Of a stretch of DNA of 7,948 nucleotides, positions 1 through 6,199 are shown one piece after another. Under the pieces are notes generated by a model, which saw nothing but the letters and a program-made list of their open reading frames with translations, was not told where the DNA came from and did no database searches. The DNA is from an uncultured Clostridia bacterium (lineage in GTDB: Bacteria; Bacillota; Clostridia; Oscillospirales; CAG-272). The position numbers and the translations under genes were made by a program. Within the stretch, counting starts at the first letter, position 1. Every line of letters starts with the position of its first letter. Location: contig CALCTA010000085.1 in assembly GCA_937893945.1 (NCBI GenBank), positions 1 through 7,948 on the forward strand, read 5' to 3'.

Positions 1-37
1 ATGAGCCGGTTGCTCTAACCAACTGAGCTAATGGCCC
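1..37 (-). tRNA. tRNA-Met (CAT anticodon), 5' half only; tRNA-Ile2 possible
   Basis: Read on the minus strand, this is the 5' half of a tRNA cut by the window edge. The 7-base acceptor strand GGGCCAT is followed by TA, a D-arm GCTC-AGTTGGTTA-GAGC, one A, the anticodon stem ACCGG and the loop start CTCAT. The anticodon CAT is the complement of bases 1-3. It is not the initiator, because the anticodon stem lacks the GGG run. CAT also occurs in the lysidine-modified tRNA-Ile2, and the 3' half that would help separate the two lies outside the window. Elongator Met is the usual automatic call. Confidence 0.88.
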
Positions 38-56
38 GCAAAATCGCGGCTTGTTT

Positions 57-85
57 ATTATACAACATTTGTTTCCAAATGTCAA
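57..85 (-). promoter_or_regulatory. Consensus sigma-A promoter of the tRNA
   Basis: On the minus strand, a perfect -35 TTGACA (80-85) and a perfect -10 TATAAT (57-62) are separated by exactly 17 bases. Transcription would start near base 50, about a dozen bases before the tRNA 5' end. The spacer holds an inverted repeat, CATTTG-tttc-CAAATG (66-81). Strength of this kind is usual for stable RNA genes. Confidence 0.9.
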
Positions 86-125
86 TAACTTTTTTGCAAA
101 TTCTTTTAATTTTTTTTAAAAATTT
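86..125 (-). promoter_or_regulatory. A-tract UP-like element upstream of the tRNA promoter
   Basis: Immediately upstream of the -35 box on the minus strand lie successive A runs (complement of T runs at 90-95, 104-107 and 110-117) plus an A/T block at 118-125. Rough spacing near one helical turn and the position just upstream of -35 match UP elements that bind the RNA polymerase alpha subunit at stable RNA promoters. The assignment rests on composition and position only. Confidence 0.45.
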
Positions 126-142
126 CTGCCGACATAATTCCC

Positions 143-172
143 TTGTTTTATACAAGCACTCTATGTTATTCT
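143..172 (+). promoter_or_regulatory. Weak candidate promoter of the lipoprotein gene
   Basis: TTGTTT (143-148) and TATTCT (167-172), 18 bases apart, with an extended TG at 164-165, form the best plus-strand promoter match upstream of the gene starting at 225. Each hexamer matches consensus at only four of six positions. The -35 box sits in a short inverted repeat, CTTGT...ACAAG (142-156). Confidence 0.3.
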
Positions 173-224
173 AATTCCGAGCAGAAGCAGCATTCTGCCG
201 CAAAAAAACTTCAGGAGGAATTTT

Positions 225-905
225 ATGAAAAAGAAAAAAAGCATCATTATTATATTGTCGGCGGTCATAGTGCTATCTACGATACTATCGGCATGCTCCT
301 TCGGCGCCTTAGATCAAAGTCCGTCCGGCACGGACGTATCACCTTCCCCGTCGGGTAGCGAAGCTGAGGCGAGAATAAAGGAATTGGAAGCAAAGATAGT
401 TGCGCTTATGCAAAATCAACAAATAAGTGAAAGCGAAAGTCAGAAGCAGATAACCGCACTCAAAGCAGAGCTTGAAGCATTAAAAAGCAAAAAAGACGAG
501 GATGCTACCAACTCCACGGGCACCGAGGGCTCCACTGAGCCATCCAACAATTTTAAATACACACTTGTAAACGGTCTTGCTACGATAACCGCTATTACAA
601 GTAATGAAGAAAACATAATTATTCCCTCTGTGATAGACGGATACAGGGTAAACGCCATCGGAACTGAGGTGCTTTCCTCAAGAACTGTCAAAAGCATTAC
701 TATAAGCGCAGGGGTGGAGAAGCTTGACTGGTTCGCCTTTAAGAACTGCCCTTCTCTTACTTCGGTCAGTATTCCCGACAGCGTTAGCTCGATAGGCTAC
801 GGCGCTTTTGACAACGCGTCAGGCTCGTTGATAATCAGATGCTCGCGCGATTCCTTCGCCCACAGATACGCCCAAAGCTACGGTCTCACCTATGATATTA
901 CATAA
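225..905 (+). CDS. Lipoprotein with coiled coil and BspA-type leucine-rich repeat
   Basis: This 226-residue protein is predicted to be lipid-anchored on the outer face of the membrane. A lysine-rich start (KKKK, residues 2-5) and a hydrophobic stretch end in the lipobox LSAC, with Cys24 as the lipidated residue. A Ser/Pro/Gly linker (about 30-45) leads to a coiled coil (about 46-90; heptad positions I51, L54, I58, L61, then I76, L79, L83, L86). A second low-complexity linker follows. Residues 110-226 look like a short BspA/LRR_5 domain, with repeat cores IIIPSVIDGYRVNAIG and VSIPDSVSSIGYGAF and a typical capping segment ending in a Tyr-rich tail. AGGAGG at 213-218 fixes the ATG at 225. Such LRR domains usually mediate binding, but the ligand cannot be told here. 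It stands alone, divergent from the tRNA, and the next gene has its own promoter. Confidence 0.9.
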   Translation: MKKKKSIIIILSAVIVLSTILSACSFGALDQSPSGTDVSPSPSGSEAEARIKELEAKIVALMQNQQISESESQKQITALKAELEALKSKKDEDATNSTGTEGSTEPSNNFKYTLVNGLATITAITSNEENIIIPSVIDGYRVNAIGTEVLSSRTVKSITISAGVEKLDWFAFKNCPSLTSVSIPDSVSSIGYGAFDNASGSLIIRCSRDSFAHRYAQSYGLTYDIT

Positions 906-928
906 TTTTTAAGCCAAGAAAAAAACTC

Positions 929-957
929 TTGACCTCACGCCATTCTTGTTGTATAAT
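929..957 (+). promoter_or_regulatory. Strong sigma-A promoter of the four-gene operon
   Basis: TTGACC (929-934) and TATAAT (952-957) are separated by 17 bases, eleven of twelve consensus positions. Transcription should begin near 964. This lies downstream of an upstream in-frame TTG at 946, which rules that codon out as the translation start of the next gene. Confidence 0.87.
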
Positions 958-980
958 ATAAAGAGACAAATTGGAATGGA

Positions 981-986
981 AGGAGG
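981..986 (+). promoter_or_regulatory. Ribosome binding site that sets the GTG start at 997
   Basis: AGGAGG lies 10 bases before GTG 997. The upstream in-frame ATG at 976 has no Shine-Dalgarno match before it, and TTG 946 lies upstream of the predicted transcription start. GTG 997 is therefore the best start. Confidence 0.75.
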
Positions 987-996
987 TATAACGATT

Positions 997-2784
997 GTGT
1001 TTAAGGATATTAAAAATTTCTTTTTGGATCTCTTTAAAACGCTAAAAAAGAAAGAAGTAGCAAAATTCGCTCCTATTATAGCCATCGTGTGCCTTTTAGC
1101 CATTCTTATCCCCACAATGATAGCCATATGGCAGGTTTATTTCAAAGAAACGGAAAAGCTTGCTCCGAGTGATGATATATCAATAGTATTATACGACGGC
1201 GACGGTGATGTGATCTCTGAGGGGGCTGCCTCCGAAAGCAATCTCGCCGTATCCCCACTGGTAGATCTTTTCTATAATCTTTATCTCAGCAAATCTCCCG
1301 TGGAAAGCTCTGTGGAATTGCCTTACGAATCTCCAAACTACAAGGTAACTATCTCATACGAAGAGACAGAGATAAAGTTTTCCTGCTATTTCACAGAGGA
1401 TCCTAAAACCAGCTATATTCTTGACATGGGCAACAGCTTCTATACAGTTGACGACGCGTATTACAGCAGATTTCTCGATATGGAATATTCCGACGCTGCT
1501 TACAGCTCTGCAACTCCGCCCACGCTGACCACAAAGGACGGCGAGACTATTATTCCATCTAAGGTAAGTTGGAAATACAAAAAGCTTGACGGCTCTTATA
1601 ATCAGTCTGACAATTTTGTTATAGCCGCCAAGGGTCGCATCTACAGTGCGAGCGGAAGCATAGGGCTCACCTTTAGCAAGATGCCTGACACCTGTTCGGT
1701 AAAGGTTACCGACACACTTAAGAACGAGATATATAACGGTGATCTTAGCGGACTTTCCACTATAACCGCAGAAATCGGCGACCATCTGAATTTCTTAGTA
1801 GAAGCCGAATGGAAAGACCGCAACGACACCAACGCCTTTGGCACTATAAGATATGATTTTGAGCTTCACTGCAAAAATCTTGCATCCTTCAGTATAAGCA
1901 ATTCCGAGGTTCGTCCGGGCGGATATTTCATTATATCTGCGTTTGACATCGAGGAAGGTGCCCATCCCGAATATTCACCCGACCTGAGCAAAGAAAACGA
2001 CGCAAGCATCTTTAATTATACGGGAGACACGAATGCTTTGCCTTATCTCTCCTACGTTGACGCTCTTGCTTTTATGGAGAAGTTTGCTCCGTCATTTTTC
2101 AAGGACGGTGCGGCGCTCAGGGCTATCGTTCCTATTCCCTATAACACCCCTGCGGGAGAATTCACCTTTACCCTCTCAAGCGGGATTGCGACCTCAACCC
2201 ACACTGTCAAGATTACGAGCTCGCCGTCCGCCTCTGTCATTCCCATAACGAATACGGACGAATCGGTAAGCACTGTAATATCCAAGGAGGCTATTGAAGA
2301 GGTAGTTAAACTTGTGGAGAGCTTAAGCTCCTCGGGGCGCAACGCATTGCTCTCACGCGGAGAATTCATCTCTCCCATTTTGCACAACTACACGCGTGAA
2401 TACTCCTACGGCGACAGATTTACCTTAGAGGACGAGCCTGTTGAAAAGCTGACCGCGCTTGGAAACGCTTATCTTTCTACTCCCTCGGGAAGCAGAAAGG
2501 TATGTGCTGCAAATATCGGCGTGGTGCTTAAGGTAGGTTACGCGACTCATTTGGGCAACTTCGCGGTTATAGACCACGGAAGCGGACTGCTCACCTGGTA
2601 TTGCAACCTCAGCGACTTTGACGTCCGCGAGGGCGATGCCGTAGCAAAGGGAGAAGCGATAGGTAAGAGCGGAGACAGCCTGCTGCTTGACGGCAACGGA
2701 GTTCTTATTCTCTGCTCAATAAAGGGTACTCTCGTCGATCCTTCTTTAATATTAGGAAAAGAAATATTATACACAACGTCTTAA
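997..2784 (+). CDS. Membrane-anchored protein with degenerate M23/LytM-like domain
   Basis: This 595-residue protein has a short basic cytoplasmic N-terminus, one membrane segment (about 24-48) and a large extracellular part. The middle (about 50-470) is not recognised. Residues about 485-590 follow the M23 (LytM, lysostaphin-type) endopeptidase fold pattern: G489...P496, a GVVLKVG strand, GNFAVIDHG (520-528), a WYCNLS strand, the VREGDAVAKGEAIGKSG hairpin, and VDPSLIL near the end. The zinc and catalytic residues appear lost. The His of YxHL is Asn537, the HxH pair is Leu570/Leu572, and no His/Asp pair is visible near 485-493. It is therefore probably a non-catalytic envelope scaffold or regulator, as known for degenerate LytM proteins such as SpoIIQ or EnvC. 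It is far longer than SpoIIQ, so that name is not used. It is the first gene of the operon, and its stop abuts the plsY leader. Confidence 0.8.
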   Translation: MFKDIKNFFLDLFKTLKKKEVAKFAPIIAIVCLLAILIPTMIAIWQVYFKETEKLAPSDDISIVLYDGDGDVISEGAASESNLAVSPLVDLFYNLYLSKSPVESSVELPYESPNYKVTISYEETEIKFSCYFTEDPKTSYILDMGNSFYTVDDAYYSRFLDMEYSDAAYSSATPPTLTTKDGETIIPSKVSWKYKKLDGSYNQSDNFVIAAKGRIYSASGSIGLTFSKMPDTCSVKVTDTLKNEIYNGDLSGLSTITAEIGDHLNFLVEAEWKDRNDTNAFGTIRYDFELHCKNLASFSISNSEVRPGGYFIISAFDIEEGAHPEYSPDLSKENDASIFNYTGDTNALPYLSYVDALAFMEKFAPSFFKDGAALRAIVPIPYNTPAGEFTFTLSSGIATSTHTVKITSSPSASVIPITNTDESVSTVISKEAIEEVVKLVESLSSSGRNALLSRGEFISPILHNYTREYSYGDRFTLEDEPVEKLTALGNAYLSTPSGSRKVCAANIGVVLKVGYATHLGNFAVIDHGSGLLTWYCNLSDFDVREGDAVAKGEAIGKSGDSLLLDGNGVLILCSIKGTLVDPSLILGKEILYTTS

Positions 2785-2786
2785 AT

Positions 2787-2791
2787 GGAGG
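2787..2791 (+). promoter_or_regulatory. Ribosome binding site that sets the plsY start at 2797
   Basis: GGAGG lies 5 bases before ATG 2797. The in-frame ATG at 2785 directly follows the previous stop and overlaps this site, so ATG 2797 is preferred. Confidence 0.7.
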
Positions 2792-2796
2792 CAAAT

Positions 2797-3555
2797 ATGT
2801 CTTTGATAGAAAAGATTTTTTCAAGTGGAATAGTCGGAGATTACTACCTTAACGTCTCCGACAAAAGCACGCTCGGCCTCGTGCTGTTTATTATATCGGT
2901 AGCGGTAGTTATAATCGCCGCTTATCTTCTCGGAAGCATAAATTTTGCTATTATAATTTCGGGCAAGAAGTACAAGCAGGACATACGCGACCACGGAAGC
3001 AAGAACGCGGGTATGACGAACATGATGCGTACCTACGGCAAGAAGGCGGCAGGTCTTACTCTTCTCGGAGACGCTCTCAAGGCTGTTGCGGCTTGTCTTG
3101 TGGGATACGTTCTCATCGGCAATCTCGGTGCTTACATTGCGGGACTTTTCTGTATTCTCGGACACATCTTCCCTATCTTCTACAGATTCAAGGGGGGCAA
3201 GGGCGTTGTTACCACGGCAGTCTCTATACTTATGTGCAATCCTATCGTCTTCGCGGTTCTTTTCCTTCTTTTCGTTATCATTGTTCTCTTTACGAAATAC
3301 ATCTCGCTTGGCTCGGTAATATGCGTCTTGCTTTATCCCATTCTTCTTGACAGTATCAACCGCATATTTACGGGACACACCTCACCTTATATTGTATTTA
3401 CAATGATAACCGCGGTTATCGTAGTAGTTAAGCATTGGGGCAACATCAAGCGTCTCGCGGCAGGAACCGAGAGCAAATTTTCCTTCAAGAAGAGTGTCAA
3501 GGCGTCCGATGAGAAGTCCGAGCAGCCTAAGGAAGAAAATAAGGAAGACAAATAA
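2797..3555 (+). CDS. plsY: Acyl-phosphate glycerol-3-phosphate acyltransferase PlsY
   Basis: PlsY is an integral membrane enzyme that moves an acyl group from acyl phosphate (made by PlsX) to glycerol 3-phosphate, giving lysophosphatidate, the first step of phospholipid synthesis in most Gram-positives. The family motifs are present. Motif 1 is GSINFA (46-51) leading into DIR and GSKNAGMTN (67-75). The central motif is GHIFPIFYRFKGGKGV (122-137). Motif 3 is NIKRLAAGTESK (216-227). Several hydrophobic segments span the protein. At 252 residues it exceeds the usual 200-215, through an extra N-terminal stretch of about 20 residues and a Lys/Glu-rich tail after 227. Motif 1 has Lys69 where most family members have Gly (GSGN). 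No plsX is in the window. An in-frame ATG at 2785 would add four residues. Confidence 0.95.
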   Translation: MSLIEKIFSSGIVGDYYLNVSDKSTLGLVLFIISVAVVIIAAYLLGSINFAIIISGKKYKQDIRDHGSKNAGMTNMMRTYGKKAAGLTLLGDALKAVAACLVGYVLIGNLGAYIAGLFCILGHIFPIFYRFKGGKGVVTTAVSILMCNPIVFAVLFLLFVIIVLFTKYISLGSVICVLLYPILLDSINRIFTGHTSPYIVFTMITAVIVVVKHWGNIKRLAAGTESKFSFKKSVKASDEKSEQPKEENKEDK

Positions 3556-3563
3556 GAACAAAT

Positions 3564-4760
3564 ATGGAATACAATCAGCATCTACTTAAAGTATCTTCAC
3601 TCATATTGCTCTCGGCAGACAAGAGATTGCTCAAGAAAGCGGTCTGCTCGAAGCCCTCGGACAAGTCTCTTCTAAAGGCGGTCATCACTCTCAAGTCTAT
3701 CGGCGGAGCGCCCGCGCTTCAAGCGGAGCTTTTCCATAAGGACAACAAGGCAACTCACAAGAACTTCCCTCTCTCTGCTCTTTCGGCAGATGCGCTTGCG
3801 GAATTTCTGTCGGATTATATGCAGATAAACCTTATATGCGAGGGTGCAGACTGTGAATACAGGCTCTCATCGTCGGGAAAATCAGTCGTTATCAACGATA
3901 AGAAGGTTGAGCGACTGCTTAAAGTCTCTGTCTCAAAGGCAACTGACGATTTTGAGGGCAACAACCGCCGCAAGCGGTATATCCTTGACGGAAGCGAGCC
4001 GTTTCTGCGCCGTCTCGGAGTAGCTGACGAAAATGGAAGAGTGTATGACAAAAAGCAGGCTAAATTCAGACAGATAAACAGATTTCTTGAGATAATCCGC
4101 GATGCCGAGGACAAGCTCCCAAGCGACTCTATACGCATCTGCGATCTCTGCTGCGGAAAGAGCTATCTTTCGTTTGCCGCTTACCACTACTTCTCTGTTG
4201 TCAGAGGAATGAAGGTAAGCATGAGCGGTGTTGATCTGAAGCGAGACGTGGTTGACAGCTGCAACACAGTGGCTCGCGATCTCGGCTTTGACGGTCTTGA
4301 ATTTATATGTATGGATATAAATGATTACAAGCCGAGTGAGCTTCCCTCTCTCGTGATCTCGCTGCACGCCTGCGACATCGCGACCGATATAGTTCTGCAA
4401 AAGGCGGCCGAGTGGCAGACCGACGTTATTCTCTCTACCCCCTGCTGTCATCACGAATTGAACCATAACATTGATTGCGAGGCGCTCTCGTTTATAACCG
4501 AGCATTCTATGCTTCGCCAGAAGCTCTGCGATGCCGCGACCGATGCGCTCCGTCTCGCCAGACTTGAAGCGCAGGGCTACACTACCTCTACCGTCGAGCT
4601 TATAGACCCTAACGAAACGCCTAAGAACGTTATGCTCCGCGCTTTCAGAAAGAAAAACTTCTCGCTCGATTCCGCGGAAGCGCGTGCGGCTATGGAACGC
4701 TATCTCAACGCTAAAAAATTCTTGTGCGGAAACAAAGACACAACTGCTCTTCACTTCTAA
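3564..4760 (+). CDS. SAM-dependent methyltransferase, Methyltransf_32-like
   Basis: This is a predicted cytoplasmic class I methyltransferase of 398 residues. The N-terminal half (1-150) is unassigned. The catalytic part follows: KKQAKFRQINRFLEII leads into SAM motif I ICDLCCGKSYLSF (192-204), an acidic residue after the second strand (GVDLKRDV), a third-strand segment ICMDIND, then SLHACDIATD (266-275) and STPCCHHEL (291-299). The NRFLE, LHACD and PCCxHEL signatures are those I associate with the Methyltransf_32 (PF13679) group, which also includes eukaryotic METTL25/GSTCD-like proteins. The substrate is unknown, and RNA is one possibility. The gene starts 8 bases after plsY. Its own ribosome binding site is poor (AAGGAAG at 3541-3547, 16 bases away), so translation is probably coupled to plsY. 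The last 25 or so residues have no visible motif. Confidence 0.85.
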   Translation: MEYNQHLLKVSSLILLSADKRLLKKAVCSKPSDKSLLKAVITLKSIGGAPALQAELFHKDNKATHKNFPLSALSADALAEFLSDYMQINLICEGADCEYRLSSSGKSVVINDKKVERLLKVSVSKATDDFEGNNRRKRYILDGSEPFLRRLGVADENGRVYDKKQAKFRQINRFLEIIRDAEDKLPSDSIRICDLCCGKSYLSFAAYHYFSVVRGMKVSMSGVDLKRDVVDSCNTVARDLGFDGLEFICMDINDYKPSELPSLVISLHACDIATDIVLQKAAEWQTDVILSTPCCHHELNHNIDCEALSFITEHSMLRQKLCDAATDALRLARLEAQGYTTSTVELIDPNETPKNVMLRAFRKKNFSLDSAEARAAMERYLNAKKFLCGNKDTTALHF

Positions 4761-4773
4761 AAATCCGAAAAGT

Positions 4774-4778
4774 AAGGA
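4774..4778 (+). promoter_or_regulatory. Ribosome binding site that sets the start at 4787
   Basis: AAGGA lies 8 bases before ATG 4787. An in-frame ATG at 4724 would overlap the preceding gene by 37 bases and has no such site, so it is not used. Confidence 0.65.
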
Positions 4779-4786
4779 ATCTGTTT

Positions 4787-6067
4787 ATGACATATCACAA
4801 TGCCGTAAAATACGTAAAAAACGCACCTAACCTTACCCCAAAAAACAGCGCTGTTTCGGATAGAATAAGCGCACTCTCAAAAGCGCTTGGAAATCCTCAG
4901 CGACACCTTAAATATATCCGTCTTGCAGGAAGCAACGGAAAGACAATATGCGCCCGTATGCTGACATATATTCTCAACGAAGCAAGCATATCAAGCGGAT
5001 GCTTCTCTATGCCTATTCACGAGGAGATAAGAGACAATATAAGAATAAATGGCGAGCCTATTTCTATGGATGAGGCTGTAGAGTATATTTCCGCGGTAAG
5101 AGATGCCGTGGCAATAATAAACGCCGACGAGGAAAGCGGATTTGATGGGCACTTTGCTCCTACCGCGCACGAGATACTTCTGTTTGCCGCTATTCTCGCC
5201 TTCAGCGCTCACAAATGCAGCGTATGCATCATTGAAGGCGATCACACAGGCGAGGATCCCTCTCGTTTTCTTGCCGTATCTCCCTTTGCCGCTATTATTT
5301 GCGGTATCATTCCGAGCAACAACAAAAAAGAGATACTGCGAATACGCTCGTATATCAGCCGAGGTATGCGCGAGATAGTCGCAGCGCCCCAGAACGAAAA
5401 GGCGTTCTCCATAATTCAGGAGACTTGCGCTTCTGCAGGTTGCCGACCTACTCAGGCAAACGTTTCGGGCATCAATATAACCCGTCTTGCTCTTGGAGGC
5501 ACCGACTTTACCTACAAGGACAACAGCTATTCTCTTCAGGTGTGCGGAAAATTTCAGACTGCCAACGCTATTATCGCCATTGAGGGCGCGAATATGCTCA
5601 AGCGTTGCGGATACAAGATAGAACAAAAGCATATAACGAGAGGACTTGCTTTGTTGAAAGCCCCCTGCAAGTTCGAGATAATCTCCGCCTTTCCTACTAT
5701 TATTGCCGACAGCACCTACGCGCCCGTGGCTATTGAGGCTATCTGCGATTCTCTTGCAGATTTCAAGAATATCACTGGAACGCACATAAGGCTATGCCTG
5801 CCTGACGGCGAATTGATACCGCAATACATCGCCGCACTTCGTGAGCGTGCCTACACGATAGACAAGATATCCGCACTTATTATTGAGGGTGTCGGCGAGG
5901 AGGAGCGTGGAGAGTGCGATGTTCCCCTCACTCTCTCAAAGACCTATAAGCTTACCGCAAAGGACGCTCTTGAAGGACTTGACGGAAGCTCTATTCTGCT
6001 TATCTCAGGTCCGAGCAACTTTACTGAGGCGCTCAGACACCAGCTGCTCTCAATACTTGGATTCTGA
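4787..6067 (+). CDS. Divergent FolC-like Mur ligase family protein
   Basis: This 426-residue protein has the architecture of folylpolyglutamate/dihydrofolate synthase, an ATP-dependent ligase that joins glutamate to folates. An ATP-binding loop AGSNGKT (47-53) replaces the usual AGTNGKGS. IRINGEPIS matches the IRING substrate-loop region, and the APTAHEILLFAAILAF helix matches the family's TxFEIxTAxAF. GKFQTANAIIAIEGANML resembles the linker before the C-terminal domain. Other key motifs have drifted. The E..LGGRLDATN loop is EGDHTGEDPSRF (150-161), and DGAHNP is ADSTYAP (307-313), following KFEI where WPGRFE is usual. It is either a FolC with altered specificity or a paralogue acting on another substrate; a normal folC elsewhere in the genome would be expected. 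It is last in the operon, just before a terminator. Confidence 0.8.
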   Translation: MTYHNAVKYVKNAPNLTPKNSAVSDRISALSKALGNPQRHLKYIRLAGSNGKTICARMLTYILNEASISSGCFSMPIHEEIRDNIRINGEPISMDEAVEYISAVRDAVAIINADEESGFDGHFAPTAHEILLFAAILAFSAHKCSVCIIEGDHTGEDPSRFLAVSPFAAIICGIIPSNNKKEILRIRSYISRGMREIVAAPQNEKAFSIIQETCASAGCRPTQANVSGINITRLALGGTDFTYKDNSYSLQVCGKFQTANAIIAIEGANMLKRCGYKIEQKHITRGLALLKAPCKFEIISAFPTIIADSTYAPVAIEAICDSLADFKNITGTHIRLCLPDGELIPQYIAALRERAYTIDKISALIIEGVGEEERGECDVPLTLSKTYKLTAKDALEGLDGSSILLISGPSNFTEALRHQLLSILGF

Positions 6068-6068
6068 T

Positions 6069-6110
6069 AAAAAGAACGCGAAATTGTCCTAAATTTCGCG
6101 TTCTTTTTTT
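6069..6110 (+). terminator. Intrinsic terminator ending the operon
   Basis: A 15-base perfect inverted repeat (6071-6085 with 6092-6106) with a six-base loop, GTCCTA, is followed by a T run ending at 6110. Adding the A/T flanks extends the stem to 17 pairs. The matching A run on the 5' side means it could also stop transcription on the other strand. Confidence 0.93.
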
Positions 6111-6120
6111 ATCCTTTTGA

Positions 6121-6149
6121 TTGACTTTATTTTTCGGTTATGGTATAAT
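6121..6149 (+). promoter_or_regulatory. Very strong sigma-A promoter with extended -10
   Basis: TTGACT (6121-6126) and TATAAT (6144-6149) have a 17-base spacer, and TGG directly precedes the -10 box (extended -10). The predicted start is near 6156. This is the strongest mRNA promoter in the window. Confidence 0.92.
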
Positions 6150-6160
6150 TTTATCAGTAA

Positions 6161-6174
6161 AGAGCTATAGCTCT
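6161..6174 (+). promoter_or_regulatory. Palindrome at the 5' end of the transcript
   Basis: AGAGCTATAGCTCT is a perfect 14-base palindrome starting about five bases after the predicted transcription start. It could be a repressor operator (DNA level) or a 5' hairpin, AGAGC-TATA-GCTCT, that shields the mRNA end (RNA level). The sequence alone does not decide. Confidence 0.5.
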
Positions 6175-6183
6175 CTAAAAACC

Positions 6184-6192
6184 TAAGGAGGT
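6184..6192 (+). promoter_or_regulatory. Full-length Shine-Dalgarno sequence
   Basis: TAAGGAGGT is a full-length match to the 16S rRNA 3' end, seven bases before ATG 6200. It is the best ribosome binding site in the window and fits high translation. Confidence 0.85.
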
Positions 6193-6199
6193 ATCCCCT

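Noticed and set aside
906..928. Possible terminator after the lipoprotein gene
   Set aside because: Only a T run and an A run could pair; there is no GC-containing stem and no T tail, so no terminator is called.
946..996. Upstream TTG start extending the M23-like protein by 17 residues
   Set aside because: The TTG overlaps the promoter region and lies before the predicted transcription start; AGGAGG at 981-986 points to GTG 997.
2318..2332. Palindrome GAGCTTAAGCTC
   Set aside because: It lies inside the M23-like coding region, is short, and has no regulatory context; chance is sufficient.
2821..3378. Open frame of 185 codons on the minus strand inside plsY
   Set aside because: PlsY motifs on the plus strand are unmistakable; the antisense product is low in recognisable features.
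3933..4754. Open frame of 273 codons on the minus strand
   Set aside because: It is fully antisense to the methyltransferase gene, has no recognisable domain or ribosome binding site, and reflects codon use on the other strand.
4991..5785. Open frame of 264 codons on the minus strand
   Set aside because: It lies antisense to the FolC-like gene, whose motifs clearly define the coding frame; no motif is seen in the antisense product.
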